Assembly (NCBI RefSeq): GCF_002093625.1
Contig: NZ_MRWD01000004.1
Location: 1-64,000 of the forward strand
DNA from: Rouxiella silvae
GTDB lineage: Bacteria > Pseudomonadota > Gammaproteobacteria > Enterobacterales > Enterobacteriaceae
Length of the DNA stretch: 64,000 nt
Reading direction: 5' to 3'
Position 1 is the first letter of the stretch. The number at the start of each line of letters is the position of its first letter. The position numbers were made by a program, and so were the translations under genes. Below the pieces are notes generated by a model, which saw nothing but the letters and a program-made list of their open reading frames with translations, was not told where the DNA came from and did not search any database. Below, piece by piece: positions 25,747 to 34,279 of the stretch.

Positions 25747-26439
25747 TTAAACGGGGCAGCCTTTTGCGCGCAACAGACTGTTGAAACGCTCAGGGTCAGT
25801 AGTGCCAGAAGCATTGTTGACGCGAATTTGCTCTTCACGCTGGGCGTGTTTTTGCACCTTCGGCAGCAGGTCCTGCAATTCGGCGTAAGGGATAGCAATG
25901 ACGCCGTCTACGTCGGCCACGATCAGGTCGCCGGGATTAACCAGCAGGCCGGCGCAGGAAATAGGCACATTGACCTGGCCCGGGCCATCTTTGCTAGGGC
26001 CGCGCAGCGTATTACCGCGTGCGTATACCGCGATGCCACCTTCCGTCCATTCGTTCAGGTCGCGAATTGCACCGTCAATCACAAAGCCGGCAATCTTTTT
26101 GGTCAAGGCCGAGGTGCGCATCAGTCCACCGATGAGTGCCTGCGTGAGGTCACCGGACCCGTCAACCACAATCACATCACCGGGTTGTGCCATCTCGATA
26201 GCTTTATGAATCATCAAGTTGTCACCCGGACGAACCTTTACCGTGAGAGCTGGACCGCACAGCACTACGCCGTTGTCGCCGTGGTACGGCTGTAGCCCAA
26301 TGGCGCCGATGCTGCGGCCCATACAGTCGCCGATGTTCGGAACAGGCAGGCGGCGAAAGGCCTCAATGGTTGCGGGATCAGGCACCTGGTCGCGTTGTCC
26401 GATAAAGTAGCCGGCTGGCCATTCAGTGCGAGAAGTCAT
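25747..26439 (-). CDS. RraA-family protein (HMG/CHA aldolase-like)
   Basis: 230 residues of the RraA/methyltransferase-like fold. GDVIVVDGSGDLTQALIGG (about 88-106) and FVIDGAIRDLNEW (about 119-131) contain the residues that bind Mg and pyruvate in 4-hydroxy-4-methyl-2-oxoglutarate aldolases: the Gly-rich loop, Arg and Asp. It would cleave a hydroxy-oxo acid to pyruvate and a second product, or decarboxylate oxaloacetate. It is unlike true RraA (RNase E inhibitor, about 160 residues) in length. It lies 3 bases after the dehydrogenase gene and has a GGAG site. Confidence 0.85.
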   Translation of the reverse strand: MTSRTEWPAGYFIGQRDQVPDPATIEAFRRLPVPNIGDCMGRSIGAIGLQPYHGDNGVVLCGPALTVKVRPGDNLMIHKAIEMAQPGDVIVVDGSGDLTQALIGGLMRTSALTKKIAGFVIDGAIRDLNEWTEGGIAVYARGNTLRGPSKDGPGQVNVPISCAGLLVNPGDLIVADVDGVIAIPYAELQDLLPKVQKHAQREEQIRVNNASGTTDPERFNSLLRAKGCPV

Positions 26440-26442
26440 TTT

Positions 26443-27423
26443 TTACTCTCCTTTATTCAGAGTTTCAGGATTTACACAGGCGCGAACATTGATCCGCCGC
26501 TGTTGCAAGAAATCCAAACACTGCTGCGCGGCAGAACGCGCCACGGCATCCAGTGCTTCGGGGGTTGTGCCGCCGATGTGCGGCGTCATGACGATATTGC
26601 TGAACAGGCGGAAAGGGTGGTCAAGCGGCAGTGGTTCAACGGCCACCGTGTCTAAACCGGCAGCGGCCAGCTTTCCGTCGGTGAGCGCCTTTGCCAGTGC
26701 AGGTTCGTCAATCAGTTCACCGCGTGAGGTATTGATGACAATGGCGCGATTGGGCAGTTGTGCCAGCGTGTCTGCATTGAGCATCAGTCGGGTCGCCTTG
26801 TTAACCGGGCAGTGTAGGCTCAGAACGTTGCTGTTTTGCAGCAGCTCTTGCAAAGAGGAGTACTGCACCGCGTCGGTGGTGTCGCTACCCGATGGGATTG
26901 CGGGATCAAAGAAGGCGGTGCGCATACCGATGGCCTTGGCGACGTGGGCTACGCGGCGGCCAATTTCGCCATAGCCGACTAGGCCCAGAGTTTTGCCATG
27001 TAATTCAATTCCTTGGCTGCTACGTGTCCAGCGACCTTCGACAATCTCCTGCTGAAAAAATGGCAGTTGTCGTGCTGCGCTCAGCATCAGTCCGACAGTC
27101 AGTTCAGCAACGGACTGCGCATTGGTTGCGGGCGTTGTCAGAACGGGAATGGCGTGCGCGGTGGCGGCAGCAACGTCAATATTCGTTACGCCGACGCCGT
27201 GTTTGCAGATAATTTTCAATGAAGGGCAGGCATTAATTGCTGCGGCAGAAAGCGTGACGGTGCGGGAAATAACGGCGTCATAGGCACGGGTTGACATTAA
27301 ACGCTCAACTTCACCGTCGTCGTCAGCGTTTTGCAGGTAATCTACCTCGCAGCCCGCATCCGCCAAAACCTTGCGGCCAGCGGCGCCGAGGGCCGGTGCG
27401 GTCATTAAAAACTTATAGGTCAT
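26443..27423 (-). CDS. D-isomer-specific 2-hydroxyacid dehydrogenase (SerA-like)
   Basis: 326 residues. The NAD-binding motif GLVGYGEIG lies near residue 147, and the catalytic trio is visible: Arg in NTSRGELID, Glu in VAVEPLP and His in MTPHIGG. It would oxidise a D-2-hydroxyacid to a 2-oxoacid, or the reverse. The start at 27423 (MTYKFLMTAP) is preferred because GGAG lies 8 bases upstream; the longer frame from 27459 has no good site. It is the first gene of the operon, divergent from the LysR gene. Confidence 0.88.
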   Translation of the reverse strand: MTYKFLMTAPALGAAGRKVLADAGCEVDYLQNADDDGEVERLMSTRAYDAVISRTVTLSAAAINACPSLKIICKHGVGVTNIDVAAATAHAIPVLTTPATNAQSVAELTVGLMLSAARQLPFFQQEIVEGRWTRSSQGIELHGKTLGLVGYGEIGRRVAHVAKAIGMRTAFFDPAIPSGSDTTDAVQYSSLQELLQNSNVLSLHCPVNKATRLMLNADTLAQLPNRAIVINTSRGELIDEPALAKALTDGKLAAAGLDTVAVEPLPLDHPFRLFSNIVMTPHIGGTTPEALDAVARSAAQQCLDFLQQRRINVRACVNPETLNKGE

Positions 27424-27517
27424 ACGTTGCTCCAGTGCTATTTTTATTAATATTGGCACTGTTAAACGATAAATAATAACGCCTAAATTTTATTTATTGA
27501 TTCCTATGAGGAATGGA

Positions 27518-28408
27518 ATGGAACTGAAATACCTGCGCTATTTCCTGGCTATTCAGGACACAGGGCATCTTGGACGTGCCGCAATAACCCTTGGTATCAC
27601 TCAACCCGCACTCACAAAATGCATTCAAAGACTGGAGAAAATCTACGCCACTCGACTGATTTTAAAGGTTGGCCGAGGCATCCGTTTGACTGAGGCTGGT
27701 TTGCTACTTTGTGAGCGAGCTCAAAAAATTGTGCAGGACATGGAAGTGACCCAGCGCGACATGAGTGCGTTAGCAGAAGGGACTGCGGGATACATTCGCC
27801 TTGGCGCGGCGGCAACAGCGGCTGAGTTTATGCTGCCACAGTTGGCTAAACGCCTGCTGGCAGAGGCGCCTAGCGTACGTTTGGACGTTAAAGTTGGCAT
27901 GAACGACCTGCTGCAAAACACGCTACGGGAAAAGCAACTGGACATTATTCTGGGCTTTCTACCCGATACCAGCAGCGAGTTTATCTCTCGACCACTGCTC
28001 GACGATCCGGTCGTGCTGGTGGCCAGTAAAGATCATCCTCTGGCCGGTATTCATCCAACCTCCGAGCAGTTGGACCAGTACAACTGGCTGCTGCCGTCCA
28101 GGAAAGTGGCTACCCGTCAATGGCTTGAACACCGCCTGCGGGCGGGAGGATATCCGCCGCCGCGCATTCAAGTCGAGGCAAATTCGATAGCCACGCTGCA
28201 CTCGGTGATTGTCGAAACCAACCTGCTGAGCTTTATTTCTCGTCGTGCATTGGAAGAGATCCAGCATGCCATTCCGCTGGTCGAAATCCCGATGCCTCTA
28301 TTGGTTATGCCGCGCACCTTTGGTTTGCAGTTTCATTCCTGGAGTGAGTTGTCGCCGGTGGCTCGCCAATTTGTGAAGATTGCCGAGAAAATATGGGACT
28401 ATCAATAA
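27518..28408 (+). CDS. LysR-family transcriptional regulator
   Basis: 296 residues. A winged helix-turn-helix (residues 1-60, with AAITLGITQPALTKCIQRLE) is followed by a LysR effector domain (about 90-290). It is divergent from the dehydrogenase-aldolase-MRJP operon, with 94 bases between the start codons, so it most likely controls that operon in response to a pathway intermediate. The ATG at 27518 (MELKYLRYF) is chosen because GAGG lies 6 bases upstream and it matches usual LysR starts. Confidence 0.9.
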   Translation: MELKYLRYFLAIQDTGHLGRAAITLGITQPALTKCIQRLEKIYATRLILKVGRGIRLTEAGLLLCERAQKIVQDMEVTQRDMSALAEGTAGYIRLGAAATAAEFMLPQLAKRLLAEAPSVRLDVKVGMNDLLQNTLREKQLDIILGFLPDTSSEFISRPLLDDPVVLVASKDHPLAGIHPTSEQLDQYNWLLPSRKVATRQWLEHRLRAGGYPPPRIQVEANSIATLHSVIVETNLLSFISRRALEEIQHAIPLVEIPMPLLVMPRTFGLQFHSWSELSPVARQFVKIAEKIWDYQ

Positions 28409-28459
28409 TGACAGCCTGCAATAAACCTTACTAAGTCGAGGGTCTTTAAGTTAATAAAC

Positions 28460-28484
28460 AACCGTGATTTATTCACGGTTTTTT
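28460..28484 (+). terminator. Terminator of the LysR gene
   Basis: An 8-bp stem AACCGTGA/TCACGGTT with a 5-base loop and a T run, 51 bases after the stop codon. The following 260 bases up to 28,746 are AT-rich and hold only the presumed promoter of the DoxX gene. Confidence 0.9.
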
Positions 28485-28746
28485 ATTAACTTAATAAAAT
28501 CTAAATATTCCTGACTTGAATTAATCCCGTTAAGTGATAAATAACCAAAGGTGTAAGTAACCATAACTTGCTGAGACTTTTTTTAACATTCAGTGCATGT
28601 TAGAAATAGCAGTGATGATTAAGCCACGGTGACCGGCATTGTTTTTTGCAAGCTTGCCTTATCGTATTTATTACTGTCATGAATCAATTTGATTAAATAA
28701 TAGATTCGGAAATTCTCATTAAACATCAATCTAAGTGAAATAGAAT

Positions 28747-29175
28747 ATGAATAAACTAACGGCTTTTTCCTGTGTGGTTGCGCGTATTTTATCTGTGGGG
28801 TTGTTTTTTACTTCAGGCGTGGAAAAGATCGTCCAATACTCGGAAAACGTATCGACTATGGCGCAGAACGGCGTACCTGCTTTCTTTCTGCCGCTGGTTA
28901 TTCTGCTTGAAGTGGGTGGCAGTATTGCCATTGCCTGCGGGTTTTTGACCCGTTTTACCTCCGTTTTTATGGCCGCCTTTTCCATTATTGCCGGCTTTCT
29001 TTTTTATCAGGGCTTTACCCTGCCGCATCTGATTGTGTGGTTAAAAAATGCCTCCTGCGCCGCAGGGTTTATCCTGCTGGTGATCAACGGTCCGGGCCGC
29101 TGGAGCCTTGACCACTGGATAAGCACCCGATTTGGGGGCAATAAAATCAAACGTATGCAGAACAGTGCGGCGTAG
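28747..29175 (+). CDS. DoxX-family membrane protein
   Basis: 142 residues with four hydrophobic helices (about 5-25, 47-65, 70-88 and 95-115) and the DoxX pattern FFTSGVEKI, FLPLVILLEVGGSIAIACG and FTSVFMAAFSIIAG. DoxX proteins are small inner-membrane proteins linked to redox or oxidoreductase complexes; the exact role is unknown. Two exported GlcG-family genes follow at 77 and 669 bases. The three may act together in envelope redox or haem handling, which is inferred from order only. Confidence 0.85.
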   Translation: MNKLTAFSCVVARILSVGLFFTSGVEKIVQYSENVSTMAQNGVPAFFLPLVILLEVGGSIAIACGFLTRFTSVFMAAFSIIAGFLFYQGFTLPHLIVWLKNASCAAGFILLVINGPGRWSLDHWISTRFGGNKIKRMQNSAA

Positions 29176-29251
29176 AAATCTACAGAGGATCTTTAAGGGC
29201 CGGCTGCGTTTCTCGGGTCTGCATCATGTATTAAATAAAAAGAGAGTAATG

Positions 29252-29719
29252 ATGAAGAAATTCAGCTGTGCGTTATTGATGTTAGTCGGTTTTGCCACAC
29301 AGGCTGCGGATGATGGCGTTACCCGCGTTCCTGTATTAACTCGGGATATGGCAAACGTTATATTGAAAAAAGCGGAGGACACCATTAAATCGCACCACAT
29401 TGGCGGTGCGGTGGCTATTGTAGACGCCGCTGGTCAGCTTATTACCTTTGACCGTCTGGATGGGTCTACACCCGCTAATATTGCCTTGGCACCAGAAAAA
29501 GCCAAAACATCCGCTTATTTCGGCCAGCCAACGGAAACTTATCAACAAAAAGTTTCTCAGGGCAATTTAACTATATTGGGGAATTCACGTATTTTACCTT
29601 TCGCCGGTGGAATTCCTATCAAATTAGAGGGTCAAACGGTCGGTGCGATTGGTGTCAGTACGCCAGACGGCAATGTTGATAATGAAGCAGCCAAAGCCGC
29701 ATTAGCGACACTTCAATAA
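29252..29719 (+). CDS. Exported GlcG/HbpS-family protein, copy 1
   Basis: 155 residues with a signal peptide (1-18, ending in TQA). The HbpS/GlcG fold signature is present: GGAVAIVDAAGQLITFDRLDG, given here as AIVDAAGQLITFDRLDG, then PFAGGIPI and VGAIGVST. HbpS of Streptomyces is an extracellular haem-binding sensor; most relatives have unknown function. An ATGATG doublet at 29249 gives two starts; the second is chosen because AGAGAG lies 5 bases before it. Confidence 0.82.
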   Translation: MKKFSCALLMLVGFATQAADDGVTRVPVLTRDMANVILKKAEDTIKSHHIGGAVAIVDAAGQLITFDRLDGSTPANIALAPEKAKTSAYFGQPTETYQQKVSQGNLTILGNSRILPFAGGIPIKLEGQTVGAIGVSTPDGNVDNEAAKAALATLQ

Positions 29720-29743
29720 AAATAATAAAAAGTTTTATGTCTG

Positions 29744-29768
29744 TGTCGTTCACATTTTGTGAACGACA
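29744..29768 (+). repeat. Perfect 11-bp inverted repeat between the GlcG genes
   Basis: TGTCGTTCACA and TGTGAACGACA are separated by three bases. No T run follows. It lies 24 bases after copy 1 and could act as an mRNA end or as an operator for copy 2. Confidence 0.6.
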
Positions 29769-29843
29769 ATAATTCAAGAGCAGTGTTACTTAACCATAAC
29801 CTTATTCTCTATGACTCATTACCACTTTTAAAAGGGACCCTAC

Positions 29844-30314
29844 ATGAAGAAATTACTCCTGCTGGCGGCACTGTGTTCTCTAGCTAGCCTGAATGCTTTC
29901 TCGGCACACGCTACCACGACGCAGGCCATTTTAACCAGCAGCGATGCTGATAAACTCATCGCCGTAGCGATTGATAAAGCAGGCAGGTTAAACGCCAACG
30001 TCTGTATCGCGGTGCTGGACCAGTCAGGGCAACTGCTGGCGTTTAAACGTATGGATACCGCGCCGGTAGGCTGCATTGATTCCTCAATCCTCAAGGCGCG
30101 CGCCGCCGCGCTCTACCGTACGCCGACCGATAAATATATGGGCCGTGCCAATGGAACAGAGCCTGCGATTGCCACTTTGCCGGGCATGGTGCCTTTGGGC
30201 GGCGGGAATCCCGTTGTTTATAACGACAATGTGATTGGCTCAGTGGGTGTGAGCGGTTCTGCCAATCCGAATGAAATCGCGATCGCTCAGGCCGCAGCCG
30301 ATAGCCTAAAGTGA
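29844..30314 (+). CDS. Exported GlcG/HbpS-family protein, copy 2
   Basis: 156 residues with a signal peptide (1-23, ending in AHA). The same family as the previous gene: CIAVLDQSGQLLAFKRMD, PLGGGNPVV and IGSVGVSGS. The two share little beyond these motifs, so they are old paralogs, not a recent duplication. Copy 2 carries a Cys pair (residues about 53 and 75) that could form a disulfide in the periplasm. A bidirectional terminator follows. Confidence 0.82.
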   Translation: MKKLLLLAALCSLASLNAFSAHATTTQAILTSSDADKLIAVAIDKAGRLNANVCIAVLDQSGQLLAFKRMDTAPVGCIDSSILKARAAALYRTPTDKYMGRANGTEPAIATLPGMVPLGGGNPVVYNDNVIGSVGVSGSANPNEIAIAQAAADSLK

Positions 30315-30350
30315 TTAACAATCATCAATAAGTCGTGTTTATCGCCAATA

Positions 30351-30384
30351 AAAAACCCCAGCGGATTAAGTTCCTGGGGTTTTT
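30351..30384. terminator. Bidirectional terminator
   Basis: AAAAACCCCAG pairs with CTGGGGTTTTT, giving T runs on both strands. It lies between the convergent GlcG copy 2 and TerC genes. Confidence 0.92.
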
Positions 30385-30413
30385 AAACTAAACAATGGCT
30401 ATCGATAAAAGCT

Positions 30414-31100
30414 TTAGTGGCCGTTTTTCACGGCCAGTTTGCTTTTGCCCACCCCAATCGCCAGAACAACCAGTGCGCCAACAACACCGGCGATAGTGGA
30501 TAGATGAGTAATGGCGGCAAAATCGAAATGCGCAATCGCCGGGTCGGTGACAAACATGCTGCCGGCAATCCAGCCAATCAGGGCGCCGCCCAGCATGATG
30601 ATAAACGGAAAACGGTTGATCATTGCCAGCACCAGCTTACTCCCGGCAATGATGATCGGGATGCTTATCACCACGCCAAGCGCCACCAGAACGTAGTTGC
30701 CCTTACCCGCTGCCGCCACGGCCAGCACGTTGTCCAGTGACATCACCACGTCGGCCACCACGATGGTCATCGCCGTTTTCCACAGGCTGGTGCCGCTTTT
30801 TATATCACTCTCTTCGTCTTCATTAGCGACCAGCTTGATGCCAATCCACAGCAGTAAAACGCCGCCCACCAGTTTCAGATAAGGCAAGTCCAGCAGTTTG
30901 ACCGCCACTATCAATAAGACCACGCGCGCAATAATTGCACCGGCGGTACCGATAATAATCGCCTTGTTGCGTTGGTGCGGCGGCAATTTTCGGCATGCCA
31001 TAGCAATAACCACCGCATTATCACCGCCCAACAGCAGGTCGATTACGATAATTTGTAGCAGGATAGCGATGAAGTCCCATTGATCAAATAACCAAGTCAT
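30414..31100 (-). CDS. TerC/YjbE-family membrane protein (metal export type)
   Basis: 228 residues with seven hydrophobic helices. The two family Asp motifs, LLLGGDNAVV (about residue 25) and VMSLDNVLA (about residue 120), mark TerC/YceF-type proteins; those of the YjbE branch are linked to manganese export. The start at 31100 (MTWLFDQWDF) fits the family; the longer frame to 31184 runs into the upstream transporter gene and is rejected. It starts 8 bases after that gene, so both are one operon. Confidence 0.85.
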   Translation of the reverse strand: MTWLFDQWDFIAILLQIIVIDLLLGGDNAVVIAMACRKLPPHQRNKAIIIGTAGAIIARVVLLIVAVKLLDLPYLKLVGGVLLLWIGIKLVANEDEESDIKSGTSLWKTAMTIVVADVVMSLDNVLAVAAAGKGNYVLVALGVVISIPIIIAGSKLVLAMINRFPFIIMLGGALIGWIAGSMFVTDPAIAHFDFAAITHLSTIAGVVGALVVLAIGVGKSKLAVKNGH

Positions 31101-31108
31101 AAAACACT

Positions 31109-32398
31109 CTATGCAGCGTAAAAAGGAAAAATCCCAGTAAGCAACGAAACGACAATCAAAATCAGGCTGCTTAGCAGAGACCATTTAAAGGTGAAGTACT
31201 GATTTTCTGAATAATCCAGCTTCAGCATACTGACCACCAAATAGGTTGAAGCAACCAGCGGGCTCAGAATATGCACCGGTTGCCCCATTAACGCGGCGCG
31301 CGCCATCTCGATACCGCTGATGCCGTGATGCTTCGCGGTATCTGCCAGCACAGGCAAAACGCCAAAATAGAACACATCGTTTGAGACCAGCCAAGTCATC
31401 GGAATGCTCAGCAGCGCCGTCACTACCGCCATGTAGGGGCCTAACGTGTCCGGAATAACGTTTAACAGGGCACTGCCTACCGCGTTCACCATGCCCGTTC
31501 CGGTAAAAACACCGGTAAATACGCCGGCCGCGAAGATTAGGCTGGAAACGGCAAGGATCGGAGGAGCGTGTTGCTCCAACTGATCTTTTTGCGCCGACAG
31601 GTCCGGAAAATTAACGATAAGCGCCAGACAGGCGGCAATCATGAACAGATAGCTTAGCGGCAACACCTCCATACATAAACCAATTATCAACAAAATGGTT
31701 AAAGTCCAATTAAAGTAGAAAGTTTTTGCTCCACGGCAGCGGTGCTGATCCTCAATCGCATTTTCAAAATTTATGTTTAAGTCGGGTCCTAAACGCGCGC
31801 GCTCACGGCGACCAAAGAGGTAGGCCAGCACAAAAGTCCAGGCCGCGCTGGCTAACAGCGCCGGGATCATTGGTACAAACATTGCGCCAATATCGACGTG
31901 CATCGAGGTGGCTGCCCGCGCCGTTGGACCGCCCCAAGGCACCATATTGCCCAGCCCTGAGACTTGCAGCAGAAGGCAGCACACCATCGGCAGCGAGAGA
32001 CCGAGGCGTTTGTAAATGGGTAAAAAAGCGGAGAGCACGATGATGTAGATGGTGGCCCCGTCGCCGTCCAGTGCCACCAAAAAAGCCAGTAGCACGGTGC
32101 CGAGGAAAATTTTAACCGGGTCGCCTTTCACGGCTTTGATAACTCGCTTAACCAGCGGGTCGAACATCCCCGCTTCAGTCATCACCATGAAATAGAGCAT
32201 GGCAAAGATAATCATTACCCCGTTAGGTGCAACGGTCCTGATGCCATCCATCATGTATTTGCCGATGCTGGCATAAAACCCGCCAATAAGAGCAAACACG
32301 GTCGGAATTAGAATAAGCGCCGTTAACGCCGACAGGCGTTTGGTCATTAGACAAAAGATAAAGAAAATGAGCATCAATACACTCAGGGTCACCAGCAT
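31109..32398 (-). CDS. CitMHS-family citrate (metal-citrate) transporter
   Basis: 429 residues with about twelve hydrophobic segments. The motifs LVALDGDGATIYIIVLSAFLP (given here as VALDGDGATIYI), GNMVPWGGPTARAATSM as GGPTARAA, and SNDVFYFGVLPVLA are those of the CitMHS family, whose members take up citrate as a Mg or Ca complex with protons. The downstream TerC-family gene may handle the metal that enters with citrate; this is inference. Its promoter lies in 32,399-32,780. Confidence 0.9.
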   Translation of the reverse strand: MLVTLSVLMLIFFIFCLMTKRLSALTALILIPTVFALIGGFYASIGKYMMDGIRTVAPNGVMIIFAMLYFMVMTEAGMFDPLVKRVIKAVKGDPVKIFLGTVLLAFLVALDGDGATIYIIVLSAFLPIYKRLGLSLPMVCCLLLQVSGLGNMVPWGGPTARAATSMHVDIGAMFVPMIPALLASAAWTFVLAYLFGRRERARLGPDLNINFENAIEDQHRCRGAKTFYFNWTLTILLIIGLCMEVLPLSYLFMIAACLALIVNFPDLSAQKDQLEQHAPPILAVSSLIFAAGVFTGVFTGTGMVNAVGSALLNVIPDTLGPYMAVVTALLSIPMTWLVSNDVFYFGVLPVLADTAKHHGISGIEMARAALMGQPVHILSPLVASTYLVVSMLKLDYSENQYFTFKWSLLSSLILIVVSLLTGIFPFYAA

Positions 32399-32783
32399 CG
32401 CTTCATTCCTCTGTAGGGGGAAGATAAAAAGAGTTTTGTTCGAACAGTGGTTAGCTGTTTGTTTCTTTTGGGTTATTTTTATGAATTATGTCAGTAACAA
32501 GAGGTGAAAAATGGCATCTGGTTTTATGAATAGATTCCTCGCGGGAATGATAAGGATTCAAAAAATGTTGATAAATTAAATTATAAATGTACCAAAAGGT
32601 TCGAAATTATCTATCGGCCTTGATAATAGGCACTTTTAATAAATTTCGCATTCGCAGTTTCGGTCGTTTTGGCGGCAAATAGAGGGCGTGAGACCAAGCT
32701 TAGAGGGGGAAAAAGCGTTGTGACTTTGTGAGCAAGGACAAACAATTTAAATTTCGACACGGCGGTGTTAGCGCGTTAAAGGC
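32399..32783. other. Gene-poor spacer before the citrate transporter
   Basis: About 385 AT-rich bases that must contain the transporter promoter on the minus strand. The only ORF of note is a 22-codon plus-strand frame (32511-32579) with an unusually good ribosome binding site. No clear operator was recognised. Confidence 0.5.
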
Positions 32784-32820
32784 AAAAAAAAGCCTTGGCG
32801 TTAATGAATGGCCAAGGCTT
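32784..32820 (-). terminator. Terminator of glnALG
   Basis: On the minus strand the stem AGCCTTGGC/GCCAAGGCT is followed by a run of seven T. It lies 40 bases after the glnG stop. Confidence 0.9.
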
Positions 32821-32859
32821 GATATTACGGCTGCGCATCGCGATGTCGGCGTGCTCGGC

Positions 32860-34272
32860 TTACTCCATACCTAACTCTTTTAGCTTGCGCGTGAGGGTGT
32901 TACGACCCCAGCCCAGCAGACGAGCGGCTTCCTGTTTATGGCCCTGAGTGTGGCGCAGTGCAGTCGTCAGCAGTGTGCGCTCCATTTCAGGCTGTGCTTC
33001 AGAAAGCAGGTTTTGATGACCGGAACGCAGCGCGCGGTCGGCCCACTGTGCCAGCAAGGTTGCCCAGCTGTCAGGCAGGCTTTGCCCACCGGTCTCCGGC
33101 GCGCTGCTTTCAAACAGCTCGGGAGGCAGGTCCTGAATCAGCACTTCTTGTCCGGCCGCCATCACTGTCAGCCAGCGACAGGTGTTTTCGAGCTGGCGCA
33201 CGTTGCCCTGCCAAGGCAGGCGTGTCAGCGCAGTTTCCGTTTCCGGATGCAGATTTTTGGCCTCAACGCCCAACTCTTTAGCTGCAACCTGCAAGAAGTA
33301 GCGCGCCAGACGTGGAATGTCTTCACGACGCTCACGCAGTGGCGGCAGATGCACGCGGATCACGTTCAGGCGGTGGAACAAGTCCTCGCGGAATTTGCCT
33401 TCCTGAACGCGCAGCTCAAGGTTCTGGTGCGTAGCGGCAATAATACGGACGTCTACTTTTACCGGCGCATATCCCCCCACGCGATAGAACTGGCCGTCGG
33501 CCAATACGCGCAGCAAACGGGTCTGTACGTCCATCGGCATATCACCGATTTCGTCCAGGAAAAGGGTACCATTATCGGCCTGCTCAAAACGTCCTTGGCG
33601 AATCTGATTGGCGCCGGTAAAAGCCCCTTTCTCATGACCAAAGAGTTCGGACTCAATCAAGTCCTTGGGGATCGCCGCCATATTAAGCGCGATAAAAGGC
33701 GCTTTGGCTCGCGGGCTGTGGCGATGCAGCGCGTGCGCCACCAACTCTTTACCGGTTCCCGATTCGCCATTAATCAGTACGCTTATCGAGGAGCGAGAGA
33801 GACGGCCGATGATGCGAAATACGTCCTGCATGGCCGGTGCTTCACCGATGATATCCGCCGTCGGCCCGCTGGCCGGTTGACTGCGTGCCGGCTGCTGTTG
33901 CTCCTGATAGTGGCTGATCGCGCGTTCAACCAGGGCAACTGCTTCGTCGATATCAAAAGGCTTCGGCAGGTAGTCAAATGCACCCTGTTGATAGGCACTG
34001 ACCGCGGCGTCCAGGTCCGAATGCGCAGTCATTATGATGACCGGAAGCATCGGGTGACGTTGTTTGATTTGTTTTAACAGCGCCAGCCCATCCATACCGG
34101 GCATGCGAATATCTGATAACAAAACGTCAGGGGTTTGAGTCGCAATGGCTTCCAATACTTCATTGCCGCTGTCGAACGTGGTGCAGTTTAAACCCGCCCC
34201 AGTGAGCGCGCGTTCAAGTACCCAGCGGATGGAGCTATCGTCATCGACGATCCAGACTATCCCTCGTTGCAT
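32860..34272 (-). CDS. glnG: Nitrogen regulator NtrC (response regulator NR-I)
   Basis: A sigma54-dependent activator of nitrogen-limitation genes. The 470 residues (E. coli 469) have a receiver domain with phospho-acceptor Asp54, an AAA+ domain with Walker A GESGTGKE and the sigma54 contact loop GAFTGA, and a Fis-type DNA-binding end (AARLLGWGRNTLTRKLKELG). The start at 34272 (MQRGIVWIVDDD) matches the family; a frame to 34362 overlaps glnL and is rejected. It lies 7 bases after glnL. Confidence 0.97.
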   Translation of the reverse strand: MQRGIVWIVDDDSSIRWVLERALTGAGLNCTTFDSGNEVLEAIATQTPDVLLSDIRMPGMDGLALLKQIKQRHPMLPVIIMTAHSDLDAAVSAYQQGAFDYLPKPFDIDEAVALVERAISHYQEQQQPARSQPASGPTADIIGEAPAMQDVFRIIGRLSRSSISVLINGESGTGKELVAHALHRHSPRAKAPFIALNMAAIPKDLIESELFGHEKGAFTGANQIRQGRFEQADNGTLFLDEIGDMPMDVQTRLLRVLADGQFYRVGGYAPVKVDVRIIAATHQNLELRVQEGKFREDLFHRLNVIRVHLPPLRERREDIPRLARYFLQVAAKELGVEAKNLHPETETALTRLPWQGNVRQLENTCRWLTVMAAGQEVLIQDLPPELFESSAPETGGQSLPDSWATLLAQWADRALRSGHQNLLSEAQPEMERTLLTTALRHTQGHKQEAARLLGWGRNTLTRKLKELGME

Positions 34273-34279
34273 AAGAACC

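Noticed and set aside
27424-27517. A specific LysR T-N11-A operator in the divergent spacer
   Set aside because: The 94-base spacer is AT-rich and many loose T-N11-A matches exist; none stands out enough to report.
32938-34077. A 379-codon plus-strand ORF opposite glnG
   Set aside because: It lies wholly antisense to the conserved glnG frame; long antisense frames arise from codon bias in GC-rich third positions. No signal or motif supports it.
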